A stretch of 64,000 nt of DNA from NCBI RefSeq assembly GCF_014062345.1, contig NZ_JACGLS010000002.1, forward strand, positions 341,739 to 405,738. The letters are read 5' to 3'. The DNA is from Tenacibaculum pelagium (lineage in GTDB: Bacteria; Bacteroidota; Bacteroidia; Flavobacteriales; Flavobacteriaceae). Below the pieces are notes generated by a model. It was not told the DNA's origin and made no database searches. It saw only the letters and a list, made by a program, of their open reading frames with translations. Positions 1 to 8,657 of the stretch are shown here, piece after piece (the first letter of the stretch is position 1; every line of letters begins with the position of its first letter). A program made the position numbers and the translations under genes.

Positions 1-6
1 AATTAA

Positions 7-660
7 ATGAGGTTTTATTTTACTAAAACACCACGTATACTTAAACGACTATTTTCTAGGTATACGTGGTGTTTTACTTCTAATAAAAAAGAGATTTACT
101 TAACTTTTGATGACGGTCCAATACCCGAAGTTACCGAGTTTGTTTTAAGTGAGTTGAAAAAGCGTAATGCCAAAGCTACTTTTTTCTGTATTGGAGATAA
201 TATTAAAAAGCATCCAACTATATTTCATCAAATTATAAATGATGGACATTCGGTAGGCAACCACACTTTTAATCACTTAAACGGGTGGAAAACTAACAAT
301 GTTAGTTACATTGAGAATACTGAATTATGTAAAAGTATTATTTTAAGTGAATCTGAAAAATTTAAAAAGTCAAATCCTTCTAAGTTATTTAGACCTCCTT
401 ACGGAAAACTTAAAAAAAGTCAATCTATAGAACTTATTAAAAAAGGATATAAGATAATTATGTGGGATGTTTTGTCAGCAGATTTTGACACATCAATCAC
501 GAAAGAAAAGTGTTTAAAAAACGTTTTAGAAAACACAAAAAATGGAAGTATTATTGTTTTTCACGACAGCATAAAAGCCAGTGAAAAACTATACTACACT
601 CTGCCAAAAATTTTACACGAATTTACAAGGAAAGGGTATACGTTTAAGGCTATTTCTTAA
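7..660 (+). CDS. Polysaccharide deacetylase family protein (NodB fold)
   Basis: This 217-residue protein has the metal-dependent NodB deacetylase fold, whose members remove acetyl groups from polysaccharides or peptidoglycan. The motifs are intact: TFDDGP at residues 33-38 (D35 catalytic base, D36 metal ligand), the metal histidines H86 and H90 in GNHTFNH, RPPYG at 129-133, and a late FHDS motif carrying the second catalytic His. The N-terminus is basic with no clear signal peptide, so the location is uncertain. The substrate cannot be told from the sequence. Its stop codon overlaps that of the convergent thioredoxin-like gene (bases 657-660). A perfect 17-bp inverted repeat lies inside the first 25 codons and is listed separately. 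The gene starts 6 bases into the window, so its promoter is not visible. Confidence 0.9.
   Translation: MRFYFTKTPRILKRLFSRYTWCFTSNKKEIYLTFDDGPIPEVTEFVLSELKKRNAKATFFCIGDNIKKHPTIFHQIINDGHSVGNHTFNHLNGWKTNNVSYIENTELCKSIILSESEKFKKSNPSKLFRPPYGKLKKSQSIELIKKGYKIIMWDVLSADFDTSITKEKCLKNVLENTKNGSIIVFHDSIKASEKLYYTLPKILHEFTRKGYTFKAIS
24..76. repeat. Perfect 17-bp inverted repeat inside the deacetylase 5' coding region
   Basis: Bases 24-40 and 60-76 are exact reverse complements (core ACACCACGTATAC / GTATACGTGGTGT), separated by a 19-base loop. The repeat begins 15 bases after the deacetylase ATG. In mRNA it would form a strong hairpin where the ribosome starts. It may be a translational control element, a protein-binding site, or a codon-choice coincidence. 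Confidence 0.85.
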
Positions 661-950
661 ACGTACTGTTGAACTAAACCAATTAAAGTATTTGCGTCTT
701 GTTCACCAGTTTGTCTCCACTTCATCTCTCCTTCTTTATAAATCATAAAAGTTGGATTTCCTTTTACACGTAAAGCTTCAGCAAGAATTTCATTCTTTTT
801 AATATCGATCTTAATAACTTTTGCTTTATCTCCTAAAGCAGCAGCAACATCACGAAGCGTATCTAAACTAGGCTCAAACTCACTCCAATCTGTGTAAAAA
901 TCAATTAAAACTGGTTTGTTTACACTTATTATTTCACCAAACTTTGTCAT
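657..950 (-). CDS. Thioredoxin-fold protein lacking the CxxC active site
   Basis: This 97-residue protein has the thioredoxin pattern: the VLIDFYTDW strand, a helix, the KVIKIDI strand, and the cis-proline loop GNPTFMIY (P66). At the active site, where thioredoxins have WCGPC, it reads W22-S-E-F-E26-P, so both cysteines are absent. It therefore cannot do dithiol-disulfide exchange in the usual way and is more likely a binding or scaffold protein. The ATG at 950 is chosen over an upstream TTG at 983, because the -7 box TATTTTTG (981-988) overlaps that TTG and transcription would begin downstream of it. The gene converges on the deacetylase and overlaps its stop by 4 bases. Confidence 0.85.
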   Translation of the reverse strand: MTKFGEIISVNKPVLIDFYTDWSEFEPSLDTLRDVAAALGDKAKVIKIDIKKNEILAEALRVKGNPTFMIYKEGEMKWRQTGEQDANTLIGLVQQYV

Positions 951-980
951 TTTAAATAAAGTTTTATATAAAAATTTACG

Positions 981-988
981 CAAAAATA
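981..988 (-). promoter_or_regulatory. -7 promoter element of the thioredoxin-like gene
   Basis: The minus strand reads TATTTTTG, an exact match to the Bacteroidetes -7 consensus TAnnTTTG. It lies about 30 bases before the ATG at 950 and decides the start of that gene. No clear -33 TTG is seen. Confidence 0.6.
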
Positions 989-1036
989 CTGCTTTTTTTT
1001 AAAATAGATATTAACATTTGTTTAAAATGCAGTAAA

Positions 1037-2260
1037 TCAGGCTTTTTTAAGTTCAATTACTGTAATTTCTGGCCAAATACCAACTCTACCAGGAAATGCA
1101 TGAAAACCAAACCCTCTGTTTACATTTATATACCTACCAAACTCTTTATACAAACCGGCCCATTGCTTATAAACATATTTTGCGGGACTCCATTTTATAA
1201 TTCCAGGAATTTCAATTCCAAACTGCAAACCATGTGTATGCCCACTTAAGGTTAGTTGATAATTAAAATCGTCTTTCTTCACTTTGTATTCCCAGTGACT
1301 TGGGTCGTGACTCATTAATACTTTAAAATCACCTTTCTCAATTCCTTCACTAGCCTTTTTCAAATCTCCAGCTTGATTGAAACCTTTTCCCCAATTCTCT
1401 ACTCCTATTAAAGCTATTTTTTGCCCGTCTTTCTCTATAAAACGGTTTTCATTTAACAGTAAATCAAATCCTATTTTAGGGTGAATTTCTTTTATTGCTT
1501 CAAAATTAGCTGCTTTTGCTTCTTCGCTTTTCCATTTCGAATAATCTCCATAATCATGATTACCGAGAATAGAATATTTTCCAACTGGAGCTTTTAATTG
1601 AGAAAATACTGGAATCCACTGATCCATTTCTTTGGCAAAATTATTCACAATATCACCCGTAAATAAAATTACGTCCGATTTTTGTTCGTTTATTAAATCA
1701 ACACCGTATTGAATTTCTTCTTTATCAGTAAAACTACCAGAATGTATATCAGTAATTTGAGTAATTGTAAAACCATCAAAAGCTTCTGGTAAATCATCAA
1801 ACTCTAACTGATACTTTAAAACTTTGTAATTGTACTTTCCTTTAAATATACCATACAACAAGCTTGCAAAAGGTATAGCTGCAATTCCAAGCGCTAATTT
1901 TGCAATAAAAGTTCTTCTTCCTGCTAAAGCTTTGGTTTCGCTTGATGAAAAATAAGAAATTCCTTTTTGAATCCACCTAACCATGTCCTCACCAAACATG
2001 AACAGCAAAATAATCAACTTAGGTATTAGCACTAATAAAAGCATTCCGAATGCCCATTGAAATTGTGTTGTTTGCCCCGAACTTCTATCAGAAGTTAGCA
2101 TCACGTAAAAAAAGTTCACATAAGCTACAGTACCAACAAGCAACCATCCGTAACGGATAAATTTATTTTTTGTTACTGTTTTTATAGCTTGAAAAGCATA
2201 AATTTCGAAAACTATAATGATTACTGAAATTATTAAAAGAGGAAGAATCCAGCGAGGCAT
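1037..2260 (-). CDS. Membrane-anchored calcineurin-like metallophosphoesterase
   Basis: The 407-residue protein begins with three hydrophobic segments (about residues 4-23, 37-56 and 68-90) and a fourth near 120-138, followed by a phosphoesterase domain. All dimetal motifs are present in order: ITDIHSGS (DxH), FTGDIVNN (GD), LGNHDYG (GNHD), LMSHDPSHW and SGHTHGLQFG (GHxH). This resembles the YaeI/YkuE group, membrane-associated metallophosphoesterases; the true substrate is unknown, and lipid or nucleotide phosphates are possible. A -7 box TATCTTTG (minus strand, 2284-2291) with a TTG 16 bases upstream lies 23 bases before the ATG, so the gene has its own promoter, divergent from polA. Confidence 0.9.
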   Translation of the reverse strand: MPRWILPLLIISVIIIVFEIYAFQAIKTVTKNKFIRYGWLLVGTVAYVNFFYVMLTSDRSSGQTTQFQWAFGMLLLVLIPKLIILLFMFGEDMVRWIQKGISYFSSSETKALAGRRTFIAKLALGIAAIPFASLLYGIFKGKYNYKVLKYQLEFDDLPEAFDGFTITQITDIHSGSFTDKEEIQYGVDLINEQKSDVILFTGDIVNNFAKEMDQWIPVFSQLKAPVGKYSILGNHDYGDYSKWKSEEAKAANFEAIKEIHPKIGFDLLLNENRFIEKDGQKIALIGVENWGKGFNQAGDLKKASEGIEKGDFKVLMSHDPSHWEYKVKKDDFNYQLTLSGHTHGLQFGIEIPGIIKWSPAKYVYKQWAGLYKEFGRYINVNRGFGFHAFPGRVGIWPEITVIELKKA

Positions 2261-2283
2261 ATTTTATCTTTTTAAAAGTCGAG

Positions 2284-2310
2284 CAAAGATAGCGTGATTC
2301 TTATAATCAA
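2284..2310 (-). promoter_or_regulatory. Promoter of the metallophosphoesterase gene
   Basis: The minus strand carries TTTG/TTG (2308-2310), a 16-base gap and TATCTTTG (2284-2291), matching the Bacteroidetes -33/-7 layout. The ATG is 23 bases downstream at 2260. Confidence 0.6.
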
Positions 2311-2435
2311 ATTTTTAACGTCTTGTTAAAGTTTCGTAGCTTTACCTGCGAAGTTCGCAGTAACTATTTTTATAGGTTAATTTGATGTAATTAAATCTAT
2401 ATCAACAATTTATTTCAACAGGCTTAACTTACACA

Positions 2436-5273
2436 ATGGCAAATCAAAAACGATTATTTTTACTAGATGCTTTTGCATTAATTTTTAGAGGATATTACGC
2501 TTTTATAAAGAATCCAAGAATCAATTCTAAAGGAATGGATGTTTCTGCTATTTTAGGATTTACCAATTCTTTATTAGATGTTATAAAACGTGAAAAACCA
2601 GATCATATCGCTGTTTGTTTTGATCGTGGCGGAAGCGTTGCCAGAACAGAAGTTTTCCCAGAATATAAAGCCAACAGACAAGAAACCCCAGAAGCTATTA
2701 AAATTGCGGTTCCGTACATTGAACAAATTTTAAAAGCAATGAATATTCCTGCTGTTATTAAAGAAGGTTATGAAGCGGATGATATTATTGGAACATTGGC
2801 TAAAAAAGCCGAAAAAGAAGGCTACCAAACCTATATGGTAACTCCCGATAAAGATTTTGCGCAATTAGTTTCTGAAAATATTTTTATGTACCGTCCACGT
2901 TTTGGTGGTGGTTATGAAACTTGGGGAATACCAGAAGTGCAAGAAAAATTTGGCGTAGAAAGACCTGAGCAAGTAATTGACTTTTTAGGAATGATGGGTG
3001 ATTCTGTTGATAATATTCCTGGATTACCTGGCGTTGGAGAAAAAACAGCAAAAAAGTTTTTAGCAGCTTACGGGTCTATGGAAAACCTGTTGGCAAACAC
3101 TGCTGATTTAAAAGGTAAAATGAAAGAGAAAGTAGAAGCTAACGGAGAGTTAGGTTTACTTTCTAAAGAACTAGCAACGATTATGCTAGATGTTCCTGTT
3201 GATTTTCATGAAGAAGATTTTGAATTTTCACAACCTGATATGCCTGCCATTACAACTCTTTTTAACGAATTAGAGTTTAGAAGATTAGCAGAAAATTTAG
3301 CAAAAACATATGCAACTCCAGCACTTACCGAAAATAACACCGAAACGACAGCTAAAACCACATCAAAAAAACAAACTCCATCAAAAAATGATGGTCAATT
3401 TGATTTATTTGCTGCTCCTGGAGGCGGAAATACATCCGAAGAAAATAACATCAATGGTTTTAAAACAATTGAAAATACCAAACATTTTTATCAGCATATA
3501 AATACTCCATTGTCAAGAAAATTATTGCTTGATAAATTAATGCAGCAAACTTCTGTGTGTTTTGATACAGAAACTACTGGTTTAAAAGCTTTAGAAGTTG
3601 AGTTGATTGGAATTGCTTTTTCATGGGAAGCTGGTAAAGGTTATTATGTTTCGTTTCCAGAAGATCAAGAAGAAACAGCAGCTATTTTAGAAGAATTTCA
3701 TCCGTTTTTTGAAGCAGAAGAAATTGAAAAAATTGGTCATAATTTAAAATACGATATCAAAATATTATCAAACTACAACATGCCCGTAAAAGGAAAGTTG
3801 TTTGATACCATGATTGCGCATTATTTAATTAATCCAGATATGCGTCATAATATGGATGTGCTTTCTGAAACCTACTTGAATTACCAACCAGTTTCTATTA
3901 CTGAATTGATTGGTAAAAAAGGAAAGAATCAACTTTCGATGCGAGAAGTAGAACTTTCTAAACAAAGTGAATATGCTGTTGAAGATGCTGACATCACTTA
4001 TCAATTAAAAGAACATTTTTCTAAAGAATTAGAAAGCGGAAATGTTACCAAGTTGTTTAATGATGTTGAAACACCTTTAGTATCAGTTTTAACAGCCATT
4101 GAAATAGAAGGGATCAATTTAGATGTTGAGTTTTTAAGGTCATTATCTGTTGATTTATCTAACGACATTACTCGTTTAGAAAAAAATATTTACGAACAAG
4201 CTGGGGAGGAATTTAATATTGCTTCACCAAAACAGTTAGGGATTGTTTTGTTTGAAAATATGAAACTAGTTGACAAACCTAAGAAAACTAAAACAGGACA
4301 GTATTCAACTGCTGAAGACATTCTTTCTTACTTAGCTAAAGATCATCAAATTATTGCTGATGTATTAGAATATCGTCAATATAAAAAGTTACAAAGCACT
4401 TATGTCGATGCTTTACCAAATGAGGTAAACCCTAAAACTGGTAGAGTTCATACTGTATATGCGCAAGCTGTTGCTGCAACAGGTCGTTTAAGTTCTAATA
4501 ATCCGAATTTACAAAACATCCCTATCCGTACTAAACGCGGACAAGAGGTGCGTAAAGCATTTATTCCAAGAGATGAAAATCATGTATTATTAGCTGCCGA
4601 TTATTCTCAAATAGAATTGAGGATTATTGCTGCTTTAAGTGAAGAAGAAACCATGATAAAAGCTTTCCAAAACGGAGAAGATATTCATGCTTCTACCGCT
4701 GCTAAAGTATTTAATGTTCCTCTTGATGAAGTTACTCGAGAACAACGTAGCAATGCTAAAACAGTAAACTTTGGTATTGTATATGGAGTTTCTGCTTTTG
4801 GTTTAAGTAACCAAACAAATTTATCTCGTAAAGAAGCTAAAGAGCTAATAGATACGTACTATGAAACCTATCCAAAACTAAAAAGTTACATGGCAGCCCA
4901 AGTTGATTTTGCTCGTGATAACGGATATGTAAAAACGGTTTTAGGTCGTCGTAGATATTTAAAAGACATTAATTCCCGTAATGCAATTGTTCGTGGAGCT
5001 GCCGAACGAAATGCTGTAAATGCGCCAATTCAAGGTTCTGCTGCAGATATTATAAAATTAGCAATGATTAATATTCACAATCGATTTGAAAAAGAAAACT
5101 TTAAATCAAAAATGTTATTACAAGTGCATGATGAATTGGTTTTTGATACTCATAAAGATGAATTAGAAATCATCAAACCAATTATTAAAGAGGAAATGGA
5201 AAATGCTTTTAAAATGAGTGTTCCGTTAGATGTTGAAGTTGGTTTAGGTGAAAATTGGCTAGAAGCTCATTAA
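2436..5273 (+). CDS. polA: DNA polymerase I
   Basis: This 945-residue enzyme fills gaps and removes RNA primers during replication and repair. The N-terminal 5'-3' exonuclease spans about residues 1-290 (LLDAFALIFRGYYA, VTPDKDFAQLV, DSVDNIPGLPGVGEKTA). A Thr/Lys-rich linker follows. The 3'-5' proofreading domain keeps its DxE metal site in DTETTGL (D377, E379). The polymerase domain has motif A DYSQIELR (D722), the O helix (R771, K775, F779, Y783) and motif C VHDE (H898, D899). Phe at 779 is the E. coli-like residue linked to dideoxynucleotide discrimination. All catalytic residues are present, so three activities are expected. A short gene follows after 3 bases and is probably co-transcribed. 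Confidence 0.98.
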   Translation: MANQKRLFLLDAFALIFRGYYAFIKNPRINSKGMDVSAILGFTNSLLDVIKREKPDHIAVCFDRGGSVARTEVFPEYKANRQETPEAIKIAVPYIEQILKAMNIPAVIKEGYEADDIIGTLAKKAEKEGYQTYMVTPDKDFAQLVSENIFMYRPRFGGGYETWGIPEVQEKFGVERPEQVIDFLGMMGDSVDNIPGLPGVGEKTAKKFLAAYGSMENLLANTADLKGKMKEKVEANGELGLLSKELATIMLDVPVDFHEEDFEFSQPDMPAITTLFNELEFRRLAENLAKTYATPALTENNTETTAKTTSKKQTPSKNDGQFDLFAAPGGGNTSEENNINGFKTIENTKHFYQHINTPLSRKLLLDKLMQQTSVCFDTETTGLKALEVELIGIAFSWEAGKGYYVSFPEDQEETAAILEEFHPFFEAEEIEKIGHNLKYDIKILSNYNMPVKGKLFDTMIAHYLINPDMRHNMDVLSETYLNYQPVSITELIGKKGKNQLSMREVELSKQSEYAVEDADITYQLKEHFSKELESGNVTKLFNDVETPLVSVLTAIEIEGINLDVEFLRSLSVDLSNDITRLEKNIYEQAGEEFNIASPKQLGIVLFENMKLVDKPKKTKTGQYSTAEDILSYLAKDHQIIADVLEYRQYKKLQSTYVDALPNEVNPKTGRVHTVYAQAVAATGRLSSNNPNLQNIPIRTKRGQEVRKAFIPRDENHVLLAADYSQIELRIIAALSEEETMIKAFQNGEDIHASTAAKVFNVPLDEVTREQRSNAKTVNFGIVYGVSAFGLSNQTNLSRKEAKELIDTYYETYPKLKSYMAAQVDFARDNGYVKTVLGRRRYLKDINSRNAIVRGAAERNAVNAPIQGSAADIIKLAMINIHNRFEKENFKSKMLLQVHDELVFDTHKDELEIIKPIIKEEMENAFKMSVPLDVEVGLGENWLEAH

Positions 5274-5276
5274 AAA

Positions 5277-5657
5277 ATGGAATTAGATTATATCGAAAAC
5301 GTAAATGGTCTTGATGAAAACGTTGTCCGTTTATATAATTTTAATAAGGCTGAAGCGATAAAATTTAAGGAATTAATTGAAGATGTTATTATTAACAAAA
5401 AACAACGGTTAGACTTATCTCAAATAGATTTTATTAAGCCTCGTAATTGTAATTTAATTTTAGGTTTATTCAAATCTGACGAAGGAATACTAAGTGAAGA
5501 CAATCAAACGTTTTACTGCATACTTACCTTAAGAGGGTTTATAAACATGGTGAATCTTATTGAACCTTTTTGTAAAAAAGAATCTAGAGGTTTTCAGTAT
5601 TTATATGATATAGATAATCCTACAGATTTTTTATTTTCTCCAAGTGCTACTTGGTAA
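5277..5657 (+). CDS. Hypothetical protein downstream of polA
   Basis: A 126-residue soluble protein with no signal peptide or membrane segment and no family that I recognise. It is acidic in its N-terminal half (ENVNGLDENVVRLYNFN) and has a central run, LDLSQIDFIKPRNCNLILGLF, that reads like a beta-alpha unit. Its ATG comes 3 bases after the polA stop codon, so it is almost certainly translated from the polA transcript. That context suggests a housekeeping or repair role, but nothing in the residues proves it. It converges with the next gene, leaving only 2 bases between the two stop codons. Confidence 0.75.
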   Translation: MELDYIENVNGLDENVVRLYNFNKAEAIKFKELIEDVIINKKQRLDLSQIDFIKPRNCNLILGLFKSDEGILSEDNQTFYCILTLRGFINMVNLIEPFCKKESRGFQYLYDIDNPTDFLFSPSATW

Positions 5658-5659
5658 AG

Positions 5660-7255
5660 TTATTTAATAACAAACGTTTCATTTTGAATCCAGTTAGCTC
5701 TTAGTTTAAAAGGTTCTTCGAAATACACTACATGTTCAGGCTGTTTTCTTAATAAGAAATTACCCGTATCCCAAACGTGGTTGTTATTTTCATCAATAAT
5801 AGCTCTAACGGTATATTCTTTAGGCTCTAAAAGATTAAACTCAACTTTTTCAGAAGCAGAAATGTATTTCGTTTTCACTACTTTATCTTTTACTAAAAGT
5901 TGAACTATTACTGGATGTGTAGTTTCTTTCTTAACATCTAATACAATACTTCCATAATCTTCCACAGTTAAAGTTTTAAAATTATACTTTAAAGTATCGT
6001 TTGTGGTTTCGTATAAATCAATCAATCCTTTTGGATATACATTGAATTTATAATTCATTTTTGGTGTTTTTTTGAATAAAACGGCCAACTTATTAATCTC
6101 TTGTTTTTTCAACTCAAAATCAACATCAACCGTGTCTTTATCAACTAATGAAAACTTTGTTTTATCAATAGATACAATTGGGTTATTACTTTCTAAAAAC
6201 AAAGTGTCATTTAAGTGCAAGGTTCTGCTTATGCTAGAAGAAACAGATAATGAATCTATTTTCTTTTTACGCAAACGAACAGTGATTGTATCTAAAAAAC
6301 TCTCATTACTTACTGTAAAATTCAATGAATCTTGCTCTATTGGAGTATACCAATAGTTAAGTGTATCTTTTTCTTTTTCGAATTGAGTAAAAGATTTGAA
6401 TGATTCCGGAACATTTGAAAGTAAATTTACTTTCATGTCTGTCTGTTTTCCTTCAAATCCAAATTGAATTTTCCCTTTTACGATTTCTTTCCCTCTTTTA
6501 AACTTATAAGGTTGTATTTCCTTAAAAATTCTAATCGGATTTAAAACAAGACTATCTTTTGGCAATGAGATTGTATCTGCTAAAAATCCTATTTTGTCTG
6601 TTTTAGGATTAAACATGAAGTTATTTGAAGATTCTTTTAAGGCTAACATTAAGTATTTACCAGCACTTAAATTGGTAAATTCAAAATTCGTAGAATCTAA
6701 AGTACTTGTTACGTAATTAGGTTTTTGCTTATAAATAATCGAATCGTTATAAGTACTGTCTAATCGATATAACAAAACACCTATTTCTTTCACTTTATCT
6801 CTTTTAAACATTTCCGACACATTTCCTTTAACAGTTAAAGAATCAATATAATTCCCTGTAGAGAAAACATACTTAAAGCTTTCTAACTTATTGTTTTCGT
6901 TATTGTCTTGAACTGCGTTTCCGAAGTTGAAAGTATAAGTTGTATTAGTCTTTAAAGTATCTAAAATTTCAATATTAATATATTTACTCGGAGTACCTTG
7001 AGGAGTAATTATCGGTGGATTTTTTAATGGTGGAGAAACGACCAATTGCTTCGTTAAGTCTTTTAAAACAATATATTCATCAAAATAAATTCGAATTTTA
7101 TTTTCATCAAAATGAATTGTTTCATTCGGCGGTTTAGCAGTCATCATAATTGGTGCATCCTCATCTTTAGGGCCGCCATCTGGTCGCCCTTTTCGAGCAC
7201 AACTAACTATTAAAAATGTAAATAGAATAACTAAAACGATGTGTTTATTCTTCAC
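5660..7255 (-). CDS. Ig-like domain lipoprotein (Big_5-type)
   Basis: A 531-residue predicted lipoprotein: a hydrophobic leader ending in LIVSC, then ARKGRPDGGPKDEDAP, the typical Bacteroidetes start of this family. The next segment (ETIHFDENKIRIYFDEYIVL) is the Big_5/SbsA-type Ig-like domain, and the rest is beta-rich. The protein should sit on the outer membrane or in the periplasm; its function is unknown. I start it at the GTG at 7255, because an upstream TTG (7282) lies inside a -7 box TACTTTTG (7280-7287) and the GTG gives a standard lipoprotein signal, MKNKHIVLVILFTFLIVSC. It probably has its own promoter just downstream of the comF-like gene. Confidence 0.85.
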   Translation of the reverse strand: MKNKHIVLVILFTFLIVSCARKGRPDGGPKDEDAPIMMTAKPPNETIHFDENKIRIYFDEYIVLKDLTKQLVVSPPLKNPPIITPQGTPSKYINIEILDTLKTNTTYTFNFGNAVQDNNENNKLESFKYVFSTGNYIDSLTVKGNVSEMFKRDKVKEIGVLLYRLDSTYNDSIIYKQKPNYVTSTLDSTNFEFTNLSAGKYLMLALKESSNNFMFNPKTDKIGFLADTISLPKDSLVLNPIRIFKEIQPYKFKRGKEIVKGKIQFGFEGKQTDMKVNLLSNVPESFKSFTQFEKEKDTLNYWYTPIEQDSLNFTVSNESFLDTITVRLRKKKIDSLSVSSSISRTLHLNDTLFLESNNPIVSIDKTKFSLVDKDTVDVDFELKKQEINKLAVLFKKTPKMNYKFNVYPKGLIDLYETTNDTLKYNFKTLTVEDYGSIVLDVKKETTHPVIVQLLVKDKVVKTKYISASEKVEFNLLEPKEYTVRAIIDENNNHVWDTGNFLLRKQPEHVVYFEEPFKLRANWIQNETFVIK

Positions 7256-7279
7256 TGAATGATATTTAAAATACAAGAT

Positions 7280-7287
7280 CAAAAGTA
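7280..7287 (-). promoter_or_regulatory. -7 promoter element of the Ig-like lipoprotein gene
   Basis: The minus strand reads TACTTTTG, an exact TAnnTTTG match, 24 bases upstream of the GTG at 7255. It excludes the upstream TTG as the start codon. Confidence 0.5.
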
Positions 7288-7308
7288 GTAAAATATTGAT
7301 GAATAAAA

Positions 7309-8001
7309 TTATACTCTTGGAGTATAAGCCATAGTAGCTATACTAATGGCTATCCCATCAATTTTTAATAACTCATTGCAACAAGCCTCAAGAGTAGCTC
7401 CCGTTGTTATTACATCATCAATTAGTAAAATATGCTTGTTTTTAAATAACTCTTTATCGGTCAACTTAAATTTAGTTTTACTATTAGTAAATCTTTCAAA
7501 ACGCTGTTTTAAAGTTTGAGTTTTTGTTATCGAAGTTCTTAACAAAATAGCAGGTTTGTATTTAATCTTTAAAACTTCGCTCAAACTTTCTCCAAAACTA
7601 GTAACTTGATTATAGCCTCTCTTTTTTAACTTCTTAGCATGTAATGGGACTGGAACTATATAATCTACATCTTTAAAAACTTCAGATTCTTTTAAACTAT
7701 TCCCGAACCATTTGCCAAGATAACTACCAATCTCTGGCTGGTTTTTATATTTTAATTGATGAATAATTTTTTGAGTAATTCCATGTTTTTGATAATACAA
7801 AAATGATCGAACGTTTTTTACAGGTAATTTTCCATAAAAAACAGATTTCAATGTAACATTTGTATGTTCATCATCGTCAATAAGAGGTAACCCGCTTACA
7901 CAACCGACACATAAATACTGTTCGTTTTGTAACAATATTGTTGTGCAATTAATACATAAATTTGGATAAAATAAGTAGAATATATCTTTTAAAAATCGCA
8001 T
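7309..8001 (-). CDS. ComF family amidophosphoribosyltransferase-like protein
   Basis: A 230-residue ComF-type protein. It has an N-terminal zinc-ribbon-like pair of CxxC motifs (CINC and CVGC), the PVPLHAKKLKKRGYNQ motif, and a C-terminal PRPP-binding loop LLIDDVITTGATL. ComF proteins take part in DNA uptake during natural competence and are used as phosphoribosyltransferase-fold helpers of ComFA; a role in uptake here is inference. The ATG at 8001 is preferred over one at 8043: it gives the conserved start MRFLKDIFYLFYP, and the longer form would leave only 11 bases to the divergent gene. A near-consensus -7 box (TATCTTTC) lies 22 bases upstream of this ATG. Confidence 0.88.
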   Translation of the reverse strand: MRFLKDIFYLFYPNLCINCTTILLQNEQYLCVGCVSGLPLIDDDEHTNVTLKSVFYGKLPVKNVRSFLYYQKHGITQKIIHQLKYKNQPEIGSYLGKWFGNSLKESEVFKDVDYIVPVPLHAKKLKKRGYNQVTSFGESLSEVLKIKYKPAILLRTSITKTQTLKQRFERFTNSKTKFKLTDKELFKNKHILLIDDVITTGATLEACCNELLKIDGIAISIATMAYTPRV

Positions 8002-8054
8002 CTTTACCAGCAAATTTTTATTAGAAAGATACAAAAAACACATCTAAAAGCATT

Positions 8055-8615
8055 TTGAATAAAAAGTTTAATTTTTTTAAAGAAGCCGTAAAAAACTATA
8101 AAACATCTGGCACAGTAGTACCTAGTTCTAAATATTTAGCAAATAAAATGCTAAAAGACATTGATTTTTCTTCTGCAAAATTAATTGTCGAACTAGGCCC
8201 AGGAAATGGAGCTATAACTCACGATATTTTAAAAAAACTATCTCCTAATACTACTTTAATCTGTTTTGAGGTTAATGATGCTTTTTATGAAGAATTAATA
8301 AAAATTAAACACCCTCAATTAATTATTTTAAAAGCATCTGCTGAAAACATTAAAGAAGAAGTTGTAAAACTTGGCTTTGAAAAGGCAGATCATATAATTT
8401 CAAGCTTACCTTTAACAATTATTCCTAAAGAAATCTCACATACTATTTTGACTGAAAGCTTCTCTTTTTTAAAGCAAAATGGAATCTTTGTTCAGTATCA
8501 ATACAGCTTAACTTATTATAAAAAACTAAAAGAAGTATTTGGAGATAACATTACTTTAAACTTCGAACCATTTAACTTTCCCCCTGCGTTTATTTACAAG
8601 TGTTCTAAAAATTAG
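8055..8615 (+). CDS. SAM-dependent methyltransferase, PmtA-like
   Basis: A 186-residue class I methyltransferase. Motif I is VELGPGNGAIT, the acidic end of strand 2 is ICFEVND, and a later motif is IISSLPLTIIP. The opening KTSGTVVPSSKYLANKML and the FVQYQYSL stretch resemble bacterial phospholipid N-methyltransferases (PmtA), which are related to rRNA adenine dimethylases. Methylation of phosphatidylethanolamine is thus possible, but a different substrate cannot be excluded. The start codon is a TTG; no in-frame ATG lies near, and the conserved region begins at once. The gene is transcribed away from the comF-like gene. Confidence 0.8.
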   Translation: MNKKFNFFKEAVKNYKTSGTVVPSSKYLANKMLKDIDFSSAKLIVELGPGNGAITHDILKKLSPNTTLICFEVNDAFYEELIKIKHPQLIILKASAENIKEEVVKLGFEKADHIISSLPLTIIPKEISHTILTESFSFLKQNGIFVQYQYSLTYYKKLKEVFGDNITLNFEPFNFPPAFIYKCSKN

Positions 8616-8657
8616 TATATTAGCACGAAACCAAACTCTTAATCAGATCCCCAAGTG

